A stretch of DNA of 64,000 bases from Vibrio neptunius (GTDB taxonomy: Bacteria; Pseudomonadota; Gammaproteobacteria; Enterobacterales; Vibrionaceae): positions 1,723,128-1,787,127 of the forward strand of contig CP079860.1 in the NCBI GenBank assembly GCA_019339365.1, given 5' to 3'. The notes under the pieces were generated by a model. The model did not search any database, was not told the origin of the DNA, and saw only the letters and a program-made list of their open reading frames with translations. Within the stretch, counting starts at the first letter, position 1, and each line of letters begins with the position of its first letter. The translations under genes were made by a program, and so were the position numbers. Of the stretch, positions 29,241 through 38,875 are shown piece after piece.

Positions 29241-29954
29241 TTAAATGAAAAACAAACACCAGTCGCCCACTTTTTTTCACTGGGTTCACTCGCCCAACTT
29301 CAAACTCAAGTTGACAGGTCAGCACCATTGTTTTTTCACGTTACCCACTGATAGCCGTTGTGGCTCGCTTTCGTAGACATCTCAAAAGGTTAACGTTCCA
29401 ATGCGAGGGCGTTAATTCATAATAATGTAATATGCTGATGTTAATTTTCTACTCAAAAATTACCCCTCTGATAGGAATTTAGTCTTTGATTATTAAAAAG
29501 CAAAAGCGATTTATTTAAATGAAACCACTCTAATAACCATATTTAAAATGCAGGTATACAACTATTTAAAACACTTGTTTAATTCATGGACTAATAAAAA
29601 AATTAAAAAATAATATTTCTATCACTTAAAGGTTTTCTTATAAACAAATGCAACTACCGAGACCTTTATTTTCAAAGCCTGCCATTTATTTAACGTTTAC
29701 TAATTTATATATTACTAAAATCAATGAGAACAAACATTGCTCAGAAAATTACATTTAATGTGATCTATAGCGCATTCTAATTAATTACATTGCTATAGAT
29801 TTATCCAAAAAATAAAAGGAGATAATTAAACAAACGACTAAAGGTTGATATTTTCAAACAACACAGCTTGCTAGAAATATAAAACTCTCCCCTTCAGTTA
29901 CTTATAAAGGCTTTTAATGTCAGGGTTGAGTACAAATAAAAATAAGGTATTAGA
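29241..29954. other. 714-bp AT-rich leader upstream of the toxin-like pair
   Basis: No gene is supported. The sequence is very A/T-rich, especially from about 29480, and contains no obvious RNA fold. Its length and composition suggest a silenced or tightly regulated promoter, possibly bound by H-NS. AAGGT lies ten bases upstream of the downstream start codon. Confidence 0.45.
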
Positions 29955-31190
29955 ATGAAAAAAATAAAACAGCCACTTCTGTTATCAACACTTTGCTTGA
30001 GCTTGATCACGGCCGGTGTTCACGCTTCTACATCCTATCAGGCACTGTCTCCAAATTCTGCTGAACAGCAAATCGGCCAGATCAGTTATGACACCATTCT
30101 GGGTGAGAATGGTGCCTTTATCGATTTAGAGACTGATGAGTTCGTTTTAAATCAAAAAGAGTGGTTCCAGATTCAAACCTATGTTGAAGGTGCTTTGTCA
30201 TTGCCAATTACAGAGGCGAGCATGAAATCAGCATTTGATATCGCTGACGATGTACCGTTTTCAAACTTCAAAGCCCTGGTGGAGCAATACGGCAAAGTCC
30301 ACGCAGAAGCGTTTTACTGGAAACAGGACCTTTACCCAGACATTGTCGATTTAGCTTTGTCTCTATCCAATTATAACGATATTCAGAAGTACATGATTAA
30401 CCCTCTGAGCGATCAACTGACTGTCATCCTCAACAAGTCTTTTTCTCCTCTACCCGCAGATGTTCAGGCAGTTGAGCAAGCACGCCAGCTTTCTATTGCG
30501 TATTTAAACGCTTTAAAAAACTTCTCAGTTAATAATCAACAGAAGGTGCAAAAAGCCAGTGAAGACTTGCTGACGTTCGCTACCAAAATTGAAGAGCAGA
30601 AGTTGCAATTAGATGTATTAAAAAGCACTCACAGTGGTTATTTGGAAGATGATGGCAGCGAACTACAACAACGAGTGAATGACCTCAACAATCGTATCGA
30701 CCAACTCAATAAAGATTACTCTCACTATGTGACTGTTGCCGCAACAGCCGTGACTTACGCTTGGTTCCCTGCTGTCGCTATTCCTATCATGGGTGTTTAT
30801 GGTGACAAAGCAGAGAAGGCAAGAAAACTCCGTAACCAGCTTCAGGATGAAGCAAAGGTACTTGAGGCCCAGCTGTCTACCACTCAAAAGGTCTATAACT
30901 CTTACACTCGTTCAACAGAAAGCATCAAGATCATTTCAAGCAAAATCGAAAATGCGATCCCTTATGTGAACAAGCTAAAGCTTCACTGGCAGAAGATGAA
31001 TAACGACTTCGATTCGTTAATCGTCGCGCTTGAAGCCGCGGAGTCAAATGCTGAAATTCTGCAATCTAATGCGGTTCTGGCCGCAGCTGGAGCAATGGCA
31101 AACACCGCAGTTGCAGAACAAAACTGGAACACTATCAGCGAAAAAGCGAAAACATTCGCTAACAACGCGTACATTCAAAAAGCCGAATAG
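29955..31190 (+). CDS. Secreted alpha-helical pore-forming toxin-like protein (alpha-xenorhabdolysin A family)
   Basis: A 411-residue protein with a Sec signal peptide (MKKIKQPLLLSTLCLSLITA, cleavage after VHA). The rest is nearly all helical: long heptad-rich helices at about 195-255 and 283-335 flank one hydrophobic hairpin at 258-281 (VAATAVTYAWFPAVAIPIMG). The hairpin runs straight into VYGDKAEKARKLRNQL. A coil-hydrophobic hairpin-coil layout with GxKAEKARK after the hairpin is typical of XaxA/YaxA and the related MakA group, which insert the hairpin into host membranes. XaxA-type proteins act with a second subunit; the next gene, 127 bases on, is the candidate partner. Family by eye, function inferred. 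Confidence 0.65.
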   Translation: MKKIKQPLLLSTLCLSLITAGVHASTSYQALSPNSAEQQIGQISYDTILGENGAFIDLETDEFVLNQKEWFQIQTYVEGALSLPITEASMKSAFDIADDVPFSNFKALVEQYGKVHAEAFYWKQDLYPDIVDLALSLSNYNDIQKYMINPLSDQLTVILNKSFSPLPADVQAVEQARQLSIAYLNALKNFSVNNQQKVQKASEDLLTFATKIEEQKLQLDVLKSTHSGYLEDDGSELQQRVNDLNNRIDQLNKDYSHYVTVAATAVTYAWFPAVAIPIMGVYGDKAEKARKLRNQLQDEAKVLEAQLSTTQKVYNSYTRSTESIKIISSKIENAIPYVNKLKLHWQKMNNDFDSLIVALEAAESNAEILQSNAVLAAAGAMANTAVAEQNWNTISEKAKTFANNAYIQKAE

Positions 31191-31273
31191 TCCTATTCCG
31201 GTATAAACCCATAACGGGATTCAGTCCCTAAACCCCTTCCCCACCCTCGCTTATGCGCTGGGTGCGGGAAAGC

Positions 31274-31297
31274 CTACCCAAAATCTTTATTGGGTAG
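31274..31297 (+). other. Intercistronic hairpin in the toxin-like operon
   Basis: CTACCCAA (31274-31281) and TTGGGTAG (31290-31297) form a perfect 8-base stem around AATCTTTA, just ahead of the AAGGA (31306-31310) of the next gene. No T-tract follows, so it may stabilise or tune the second cistron rather than terminate. Confidence 0.5.
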
Positions 31298-31317
31298 CAC
31301 CTCATAAGGAAATAAAA

Positions 31318-33718
31318 ATGAAAAAAATCCTTACACTTGCTGTGACCACAGCAATATCAAATGGGGTTATGGCCTCAGATTGGCTCGACATTAATAACCT
31401 ACCTGCAAACACACAATACCCAGCGTGGCTTGATAGCCCGTACTCAAAAACAGACTCAGTCACTCGTTCAACATCTGATCTGTATATCAATCTTAAGCAA
31501 TGGATAACACAGCAAAACCTGTATCAAACTAAACCAACCCAACTCTTTATTTTTGCTGACACAATCGACGTGACCGACAACTTCAACCTGGTGATGAACA
31601 ACCAGAGCATTGTTATCTTTGCACGTAAGATTGTTGGTAATGGCACCCCTACTTTCGTCCTTGGCCAACAAGGCGCGGCGGCTTCCATTACGGTAATCGC
31701 AGAGGAAATGGAAACGCCGTTTAATGTACTCGCTTTCACCCCAGAGGGAGGCGTTACTGCCGACACAATTGGAACCAGCGAGAATACGGGCACTTCCATC
31801 ATTCTCTCTGGCGAGCATTACATCAAACAACAGCTAACCGATGATCTTGCCGCCAACTTTCAGCTAGCAAAATCGCAATTTTCTGACATTGTAAACCGTT
31901 CATTCGACATGGCTCTCAGCCTATATGACGAACAGCCGCAGACCAGTCTAGCCTTACTGAACTGGGTTGAACGCAGCATGCGCAATGCAGGCGCGACAGT
32001 GTCCGATGACCCATTACTGACGGATCTCTACTTGCAAACTGTTGCGTTCAAACAGTTTACCGATTTGAGTAGTCGGTCGGATAACTTCGTACCTTATCTT
32101 GACCGCTCGCTGTATCAGGAAAAATACAGAGCGTATCTCAATGCCATGATTGCTTTTGAACAAAAGCGAGATATTGTGACAAGCCGAAATACTCAGGTCG
32201 AAGATAAAATTGAAAACGCTCAGCTTGCTCTGGGCAATATCGAAGACGTCCTGCAATCTCAGAATGCTGTTGTCGAGCAGTCAGAGCAGAATATCTCCAA
32301 GCTGATTGATAGTGTCTCTGAGGTGGAAAGTCAGTATAAAACTCAGGAGCTTACAGCACTCAGTGCTCGTAGTAACTACCTGTATGGTGTTGAGGTATGG
32401 AAAACTCAACAGCAGCTTAACGCGGCGTTAGCGATATTCAAAGCAATCGCAGAAATTGGTAGTGCAGTGAGCGGTGTCTTCACGGGAAACTTATCAGGGA
32501 TTAACGATGTGACGGAGCAGCTGGCTAAAACTCCCGAAGCCCTTGATAAAGCGAAAAATCTGGTAACTAACGTTAAAAATGTAACAGGGATTATCGACAA
32601 TATAACCAAAACCGTCGCCGGGATTGCTTCCTTGACCAACGAAGTAAAGTCGACAATTAGGATGCAACGTATCTCAGAGAAAATGGATTCTTTCGATTTC
32701 GCGGTGCCATCTTTGAGTGAAAGTAACTTAGCTTGGGATCTTATGATCGCAGAGGTTAGGAGCAATCTACGATACGCGGATTCTCTTGGCATTAGAGGGG
32801 CACGCGTATATCTACTTGAGTTAGAAAAGCAAGTCTTACTAGGAAAAGCAATCAATGCTTCTCAGCTAAACCTAGTACAAGAGCAAGCGAAACTGGTCGA
32901 TCTCCTGTTAACACGCAAAGTGACCATTAACCAGAAAGAGCGCCTGAATCATCTGATTGCAAATGCAAACCAAGATAGTGACGCACTGAAAAAAGTAGAA
33001 CAGGAATTATCTCGCGTTTCATTGCACTTTAAACGTCCTATGTATGTAGCGCTTTCAAATTACGTTGCAGCCTACGAATATTGGGCACTGAAAAAAAAGC
33101 GATATCAAACCCAGCCTGAGCAAGTCCTATCTAGATTATCAATTTGATTTAGCGGCGATTGAAAACGAGTATGTCAATGCACTAAATCGTTTCCAACCTG
33201 CGCCACAGGACTTCAACATCGATAACTTTGTCATTGACGATACGAAACAAATTGAAGCTCTAGCTAAGACGGGAGAGTTTAACTTCAACATCCCACTTGA
33301 ACAATCACAGTTTTGTGCGTTTGATCGAGTCAGACTCGACAAGATCCGCGTCTTCTTTGAGGGTGAGAATCTTCCTTATGGGAAGCAGTTCAATCTGACG
33401 ATTTCAAATGGTGGCAACTATTACGATAGATTTGGACAAGAGGAATTCAAGTTTAGTGCTAATCCAATAACAAGAGCATTCTACTACCGTCTCGATGATG
33501 CGTTAAGCAACCAGGTCAGTATCATCACAGACGGGGCTTTGTCGAATAAATTCGCTTATGCCTACTTTGAGCCAACTCCCTTTACGAGCTGGAACGTAGC
33601 TCTCAATAACTTTGATCACAATAACGCAGACAGCAATCAGTACCTTCATTCTGTCAAACGTTTAAGAATTGAGTTTTCTGGCAGCGGCATACCAAACGGA
33701 AGAGGTTGTTCAAACTGA
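31318..33718 (+). CDS. Secreted miniature Tc-toxin A-like protein (one frameshift)
   Basis: About 799 residues after correcting one frame break at eight A (33091-33098; seven restore ALKKSDIKPSLSKSYLDYQ). Order: signal peptide (MKKILTLAVTTAISNGVMA), a beta-rich region at about 72-165 with repeats such as IVIFARKIVGNG, a long coiled coil (about 285-360), hydrophobic helices at 366-395 and 415-440, and another coiled coil. The C-terminal beta domain follows the TcA C-terminus: TGEFNFNIPLEQSQFCAFDR, then RLDKIRVFF, and near the end PFTSWNVALNN. Real TcA subunits exceed 2,000 residues and normally lack a Sec signal. No TcB/TcC gene is in view. It may be the partner of the preceding protein. Similarity judged by eye. 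Confidence 0.55.
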
Positions 33719-33778
33719 GGAGAATAGAGGCAATCATTAAAAAATCACTATCTGAAATGATTTTTCGATACGCAGATA

Positions 33779-33802
33779 CAAAAAAACCAGCCAGAGCTGG
33801 TT
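33779..33802 (-). terminator. Terminator of the tRNA transcript
   Basis: On the minus strand CCAGC (33796-33800) pairs with GCTGG (33787-33791), extended by A-T pairs, and is followed by TTTTTT. It ends the tRNA transcript 20 bases after the tRNA-Cys gene. Confidence 0.8.
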
Positions 33803-33821
33803 ACTGTATTCTCGTAGAGAA

Positions 33822-33895
33822 TGGAGGCGCGTCCCGGAGTCGAACCGAGGTCCACGGATTTGCAATCCGCTGCATAGCCACTCTGCCAACGCGCC
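33822..33895 (-). tRNA. tRNA-Cys (GCA), copy 1
   Basis: A 74-base cloverleaf read on the minus strand: acceptor GGCGCGT with its complement, anticodon GCA in GGATTGCAAATCC, T-loop GGTTCGACTCC, discriminator U and encoded CCA. It is identical to the copy at 34511-34584. Confidence 0.96.
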
Positions 33896-33907
33896 TCATT
33901 TTTTAGA

Positions 33908-33994
33908 TGGTGCCCCGGGCCGGACTTGAACCGGCACAGCGCGAACGCCGAGGGATTTTAAATCCCTTGTGTCTACCAATTCCACCACCAGGGC
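33908..33994 (-). tRNA. tRNA-Leu (TAA)
   Basis: An 87-base type II tRNA on the minus strand. Acceptor GCCCTGG pairs with CCGGGGC, the anticodon is TAA in GGATTTAAAATCC, a variable stem (CTCGGCGTTCGCGCTG) is present, then T-loop GGTTCAAGTCC and encoded CCA. It lies 12 bases upstream of the first tRNA-Cys, in one transcript. Confidence 0.96.
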
Positions 33995-34510
33995 AACGCA
34001 ATCATGCGATGGTAACACCATCTCTCATCGGACTTCGCCGTGAGAACGAGGCGTACTTTAACGGATTGAGATTTAAGGTCAATAGAAATTTTGTCTTTTT
34101 TATTCAACCGGTTAAAATCCAAACTCCGCGGTACAATTGGCGATCATTTTGCACAAAAGATGCCCGTCATATTTGTTTTTTAAAACGCACTAAAAATAAC
34201 ATCAAGTGTTCAGAACTTGCTAAACCATGCTGATAATGGGACACCACGCGGCAAAGTTACCAAAGCGACTCACATCGAAATGGCAACAGGTCAGTAAACA
34301 CTACCTATTTTGTGTCCAGTAGATAACGAAGTTTTTGCGAGGTAGGCTTCGAGTAAAAGGGGCGAAAAATAAAGTAAAGCAATCGCCAATGATGAACTCG
34401 TGATTAAACCTTTATGCAGTATGTATTTTTACCTTAAAAAATTAAGGCGTTGATTAAACAAGAGAATGAGATATTGATTAGAAATGTTACAAGAATAGAA
34501 GAAAAAAGAA
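33995..34510. other. Spacer between tRNA-Leu and the second tRNA-Cys
   Basis: About 515 bases without a supported gene. It may hold a promoter for the Leu-Cys pair or be the long linker of one precursor transcript. No integrase, repeat or att core was found. Confidence 0.4.
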
Positions 34511-34584
34511 TGGAGGCGCGTCCCGGAGTCGAACCGAGGTCCACGGATTTGCAATCCGCTGCATAGCCACTCTGCCAACGCGCC
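34511..34584 (-). tRNA. tRNA-Cys (GCA), copy 2
   Basis: Base-for-base the same 74-nt tRNA-Cys as at 33822-33895, with anticodon GCA and encoded CCA. The downstream flank (AAAAAAGAA on the plus strand) gives a weak T-tract after it. Confidence 0.96.
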
Positions 34585-34746
34585 TTTTCTTTTAACGCTT
34601 TAGTTACCCACCGCTGCGTTCGATGCACACTTTACGGATTGAGCAATGAGAGTCAAATAAAAATACCTAATTGCGGATTGATTGCTGATATTTAAATCAA
34701 ATGGTTGATTAATTGATCTAACTGCAACGTTTGGTGTCACTCAACT

Positions 34747-35103
34747 CTAGTCGAAGCCCAATATTACTCTTTGTGCCTTTGGCAATTTACTGACAATCAG
34801 CGCATAAGAACGTTCGCAAAGATCCTGAATCAAGCCATCTTCAGCGTCACCAGGATAATACACGGTCACCCAATGCTTTTTATTAGTGTGATACCCAGGG
34901 GTGATGTCTGCGAATTGGGATGTCAGAACTTCACCATCTGCGGGCTTTACTTTCACTGTGACGTATTCACGCCCTTCCCTCATCGACAGAATAGCAAACA
35001 TTTTGTCTCGCACTTTATAGACGCGCGCTTCAGGGCCAAAAGGATAACTAGACTCTACGCTCATAAAGGTGTCTAGATAATCAGAAAGCTGTTTGTTGTC
35101 CAT
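34747..35103 (-). CDS. MmcQ/YjbR family DNA-binding protein
   Basis: A 118-residue protein of the YjbR fold. Typical features are the N-terminal ESSYPFGPEARVYKVRDKMF, the central TVKVKPADGEVL, the GYHTNKKHWVTVYYPGD segment and the LCERSYALIVSKLPK end. The fold resembles the double-wing DNA-binding motif, but no clear biological role is known. It follows a HopJ-family gene, separated by a terminator. Confidence 0.9.
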   Translation of the reverse strand: MDNKQLSDYLDTFMSVESSYPFGPEARVYKVRDKMFAILSMREGREYVTVKVKPADGEVLTSQFADITPGYHTNKKHWVTVYYPGDAEDGLIQDLCERSYALIVSKLPKAQRVILGFD

Positions 35104-35117
35104 TGTCGTTTACCCAC

Positions 35118-35140
35118 ATAAAAAGGAGCGCTAACGCCCC
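35118..35140 (-). terminator. Terminator of the HopJ-family gene
   Basis: On the minus strand GGGGCG (35135-35140) pairs with CGCTCC (35125-35130), one G-U, around TTAG, followed by TTTTTAT. It lies between the HopJ-family stop and the yjbR-like start. Confidence 0.7.
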
Positions 35141-35148
35141 TCAGTTAA

Positions 35149-35493
35149 TCACTTAGCAACAAGTGCTTCTGATTCAAATTCAATACCTTGCCAGCCAAAC
35201 TTAATAAAGTTGCGGATATTGGCGTGATCTTCTCCATCTGGGTTCTGAAGCACGTCTTCACGATAAAAACGACCAAAGCACGCTAATGTGTCCTGTTCAG
35301 ACAGTAGATTCAACTGAGCGAACGCGAATATCTTGCACGAACCATTATTCTGGTTAGCTGCATTGTTTGTTTCTCCATTGATGAATGCCGTTGGGATAAA
35401 CTCATAATTCGCGTCTATTGCAGCCATGGTTTGCTCAAACTCTACCTCAGTTGGATTGTGGTTCAACTGCTCTATAAATTCACCTAGTTTCAT
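35149..35493 (-). CDS. HopJ type III effector family protein
   Basis: A 114-residue protein matching the HopJ family: LGEFIEQLNHNPTEVEFEQT, then YEFIPTAFINGETNNAANQ, CKIFAFAQLN and ACFGRFYREDVL. The family is named after a Pseudomonas effector but is widespread in non-pathogens and probably has a housekeeping role. No secretion system is nearby. GGGAG precedes the ATG. Confidence 0.9.
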   Translation of the reverse strand: MKLGEFIEQLNHNPTEVEFEQTMAAIDANYEFIPTAFINGETNNAANQNNGSCKIFAFAQLNLLSEQDTLACFGRFYREDVLQNPDGEDHANIRNFIKFGWQGIEFESEALVAK

Positions 35494-35730
35494 TTTTTAC
35501 TCCCGTTCAAACAGAGTAAGTCTATGATATTGCTCTTCAATACAAAAGGTGCTTTTGAGTAAAATCTCTATGATGGCGCTCATTATTAAACTCAAGCAAC
35601 ATCATGCTAGGAATCGTTCATGGTCAACACACAACAGTATTTCATTGAGTCAGACAATTCAACGACTATCAAAGTGGTAGGAAACAGTTAATCGACTGGC
35701 GCTGCAGCGGTAGCCATCGTCGAGTTAAGA

Positions 35731-35760
35731 AATAAAAGGCCGACGTCCTGTGAGTCGGCC
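35731..35760 (-). terminator. Terminator of the chemotaxis receptor gene
   Basis: On the minus strand GGCCGAC (35754-35760) pairs with GTCGGCC (35738-35744) around nine bases, followed by TTTTATTT, 13 bases after the stop codon. Confidence 0.88.
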
Positions 35761-35772
35761 AATTGCCTATGA

Positions 35773-38084
35773 TCAATACTTGAATTGTGACACTGCTTCA
35801 TTGAGCTGCTCAGCTTGAGAAGATAAACCTTGCAACACATGGTCCACATCACTGACCTGACTAGACACAGCAGAAGATGCGTCCGCAATTGAGGTAATAC
35901 TGCCACTGATTTCGTCGGTTACCGCTTTTTGCTCCTCGGTTGCAGCAGCGATTTGTATGTTCATCTCATTCAGGTCATTAAGCATAGTGACTATCTGCTC
36001 AAGCATACCTGCATTTTGCTCACACGTATCCACCCCTTGCAACACCGTTCCATTGGCATTTTCAATACTGTTTGAAACTTCATTGGTTTCACGCTGTAAC
36101 GCTTCGATTTTTTCACGAATTTCTTCCGTTGATGACTGAGTTCGACCAGCAAGAGAACGAACTTCATCTGCCACAACCGCAAACCCACGTCCCTGTTCAC
36201 CCGCACGCGCCGCCTCAATAGCGGCATTGAGCGCCAATAGGTTTGTTTGCTCGGCAATTCCTTGAATCACATCGAGAACCTCCGCAATCGAGTTACTTTC
36301 GTTGTGCAAACGCCCAATCGCCTCAACAGCGGTTTTCATCTCTTCATTGAGACGAGAAATCTCGTTGCCGAGATCACGGCCTACTCCGACGCCCTCACTG
36401 CCTTTATCATTGGCATTCTTCACAAACTCAGCAGCTCGGCTGGCAAACTGAGCCACTTCAGAGATAGAGGCACTCATTTGATTAACAGCGGTAGCGACAG
36501 ACTCAGTTCTTCGGTTCTGGTCTTGGACAGCATCACGAGCACTGTTCATATTGCCGGTCATACTGTGCGTATTGTGGTTCAGATTCTCGGTTGCTTCAGC
36601 GAATTTTCGTATAATATCCTGCAAATGAGAAAACAGAGAATTGAGCGAAACAGACAAATCTGTCATTTCATCTTTGCCCTCGACCGTTAACCTTTCGGTC
36701 AGATCATTTTCTCTACTTATTCGTTGAATTTTCTCACTTGCCACACGGATTGGTTTTGCAATACTGTTGCCAAGAAAGTACGAAACACAGACAGCAGCAA
36801 TTACGCCGACAATAATACTGGTTAACACAGTAACAATCTTCGTCTGGACCAGTGCGTCAAGGTCAGCGAAAGCTTCCGCTTTATCTATCTCTGTCACAAT
36901 TGCCCATTGCAAGCCCGCAGCATCTAAAGGTGAATAGGCTGACAACACTTCTATACCGCGGTAATCCCGAATCACCTCAGAACCACTTTGCCCGCGAAGC
37001 GCCGCTTTACACTTGCCGTATTAACGCTCTGTCGACCAATCGCTGAAGATTTGCCTTGTATCTGTTCCATAACACCTTGCGGTACACCTAATGCTTTAAG
37101 CTCTTCAAAATAAAGTTCGGGTTCTTCAAGCAGAAAACGGGATTCACTGCGTAGCAAGTTATCTGGACCAACGAGATAGGTTTCGCCAGAGTTGCCCAAT
37201 CCCGCATAACGCCAGTTTTCACCAAAAGTCATAATGCTATTTATCTCATCTACAGGCATCTGAAAGATGAGAACACCAATGGTTTGGTTATCAATCTTTA
37301 TCGGTGTGGAGATAAATGAAGCAGCAGCCTCATAGGAAGGGAAATAAGGGGCGAAATCTTCAAGATGGTACTGAGTTGCACTTTTACCTAGCGCATTTTT
37401 AAACGCGTTAGCAATACCACTACCTGCATAAGGACCAGAGTTCAAGTTTGTCGCATAATCCAGTTCTTTGAAAACCGAATAAACGACGTTTCCATTTGTG
37501 TCGACGAGAAAAATATCATAATAGCCAAACTCTTCCAGAAATCCTTTGATGCTTGGATGATATTTGCTGTGCACTTGGTCGTATTCAGTCCCTAGCGAAT
37601 CAACCATCATCTTGTGTTTCTCGCCAAGTGGATTGGGGTTAACCCCAATATAACGCGCCTGTAGAGCCTTGGCTCTGGGAGACAGCATATTGAGCTTTTG
37701 TAACGCATTCGCTGAGTCACCACCGTTAACCGTTCGATAATTCATTCCAAAACTGGAGGTGTAATAATTCGAAAGTGTCGACAGATCAGTAGCGCTGACC
37801 GAATCGACGGGATAACGCTCAAACGTATCTTTGAACGCGATCATCGCATCTCTCACACCAATAGAATGAGCGGTGGTCAATAACTGTCCCCTAATAAGCT
37901 GAAAGTAATTCTCTATCTCACTTCTCTTGTTTTCTCGAATGGAAGTCAATTGACTTGTAGCGCGCTGATAGAGCGCTTGCTCCGACAAATCAGATGCCTT
38001 CCACCCAACAAAAGTTCCTGTCGAGATAATAGCGATACTGCACAATAGGGTTGAAGCCAAAACTATTTTAGTGGCAATCTTCAT
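35773..38084 (-). CDS. Methyl-accepting chemotaxis protein with dCache-like sensor (one frameshift)
   Basis: About 770 residues after repair. It has an N-terminal membrane helix (KIVLASTLLCSIAIIST), a large periplasmic sensor of about 300 residues of the double-Cache sort (FGYYDIFLVDTNGNVVYSVF; GNSGETYLVGPDNLL), a second helix (TSIIVGVIAAVCVSYFLG), HAMP, and a signalling domain with [20 protein letters not shown]. The frame breaks at three T on the plus strand (37006-37008). One more gives VKAALRGQSGSEVIRDYRG. ATG 38084 is used because GAGG precedes it; a TTG six bases upstream is less likely. Ligand unknown. Confidence 0.92.
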
Positions 38085-38875
38085 AACCAAACCTCTTCGC
38101 AGAGAGTCCTTCTCCGCTTCTGTTTATTCAGAAGAATTTTGCCAACAGACGTACGATTTATATGCACTTAGTGATGTAATTGTAATCATAAATAAATAAA
38201 CTTTCGATTTATATCACAAAAAATTTGCAATCATGGCGGCAACCTGAAAAGGTCGGCTCACTAACCAAATGAAAACAAATATGAATAATCTAAATATTTC
38301 CCCTGTTTAGCGTTAGAAAAATCCAGTATGACCTGTCATTTCACATAGTCTGATTAGAACAGACAGTAATTGATAATTGATAATTGATTCAATCAGTTGT
38401 CAGGTATCCACTTCGAACAGAGATAAATTTGGACAACAAAACTGCGCACTCTCGGCCAACTTTGACTCTGCTTTTGGCATCAAAAAGAAGTCATTTCGAT
38501 AATTTTTGCAAAAATTCCAGATAATATTCTTGTAAAATTCCTTAATTCGATAGTGAATATTGTCATGTTTGGTCATTTTCAATTGAAAAACCAGCACTTT
38601 TCATCTGTTTTTTAACCTTTGTAAGAAATAGTTTACTCCTGAAAAATGGCTCAGATCAGGCGAAATTTAACAAATTGGTTACACTTAGATTAACTGGTAA
38701 AACCGACATTCATCACTGGTTTGTTTAGCTTTAACAGTGTGATAAATCATTTATGACAAATTCTACAGAATAGTATTTCATATTAACAGAAAACTCAGAA
38801 TGTCATAAATAGAGGTTTGCCCGGAGGATGTTAATTAATTGCTGCCATAGAATGCAGAGCAACAAGGAGCTTGAG
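38085..38875. other. 791-bp intergenic region upstream of the 2-oxo acid dehydrogenase operon
   Basis: No gene is supported; a 65-codon minus-strand frame at 38400-38597 has no recognisable product. The sequence is AT-rich with short direct repeats (TTGATAATTGATAATTGATT at 38370-38389). AAGGAG at 38864-38869 serves the downstream ATG. No LiuR-type ACGT palindrome was found here, unlike the etf and ivd/liu spacers. Confidence 0.45.

Noticed and set aside
33706..34233. Open reading frames running across the tRNA genes on the plus strand
   Set aside because: They are the antisense of tRNA-Cys and tRNA-Leu and translate structured RNA.
35149..35493. HopJ-family protein as a type III effector
   Set aside because: The family is common in bacteria lacking such systems, and no secretion genes or effector signal are visible.
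35619..35691. 23-codon frame MVNTQQYFIESDNSTTIKVV...
   Set aside because: Too short to support, with no clear family or context; it may be a fragment but nothing confirms it.
38400..38597. 65-codon minus-strand frame in the gap upstream of the E1 alpha gene
   Set aside because: No ribosome-binding site of note, no recognisable motif and AT-rich composition like the surrounding spacer.
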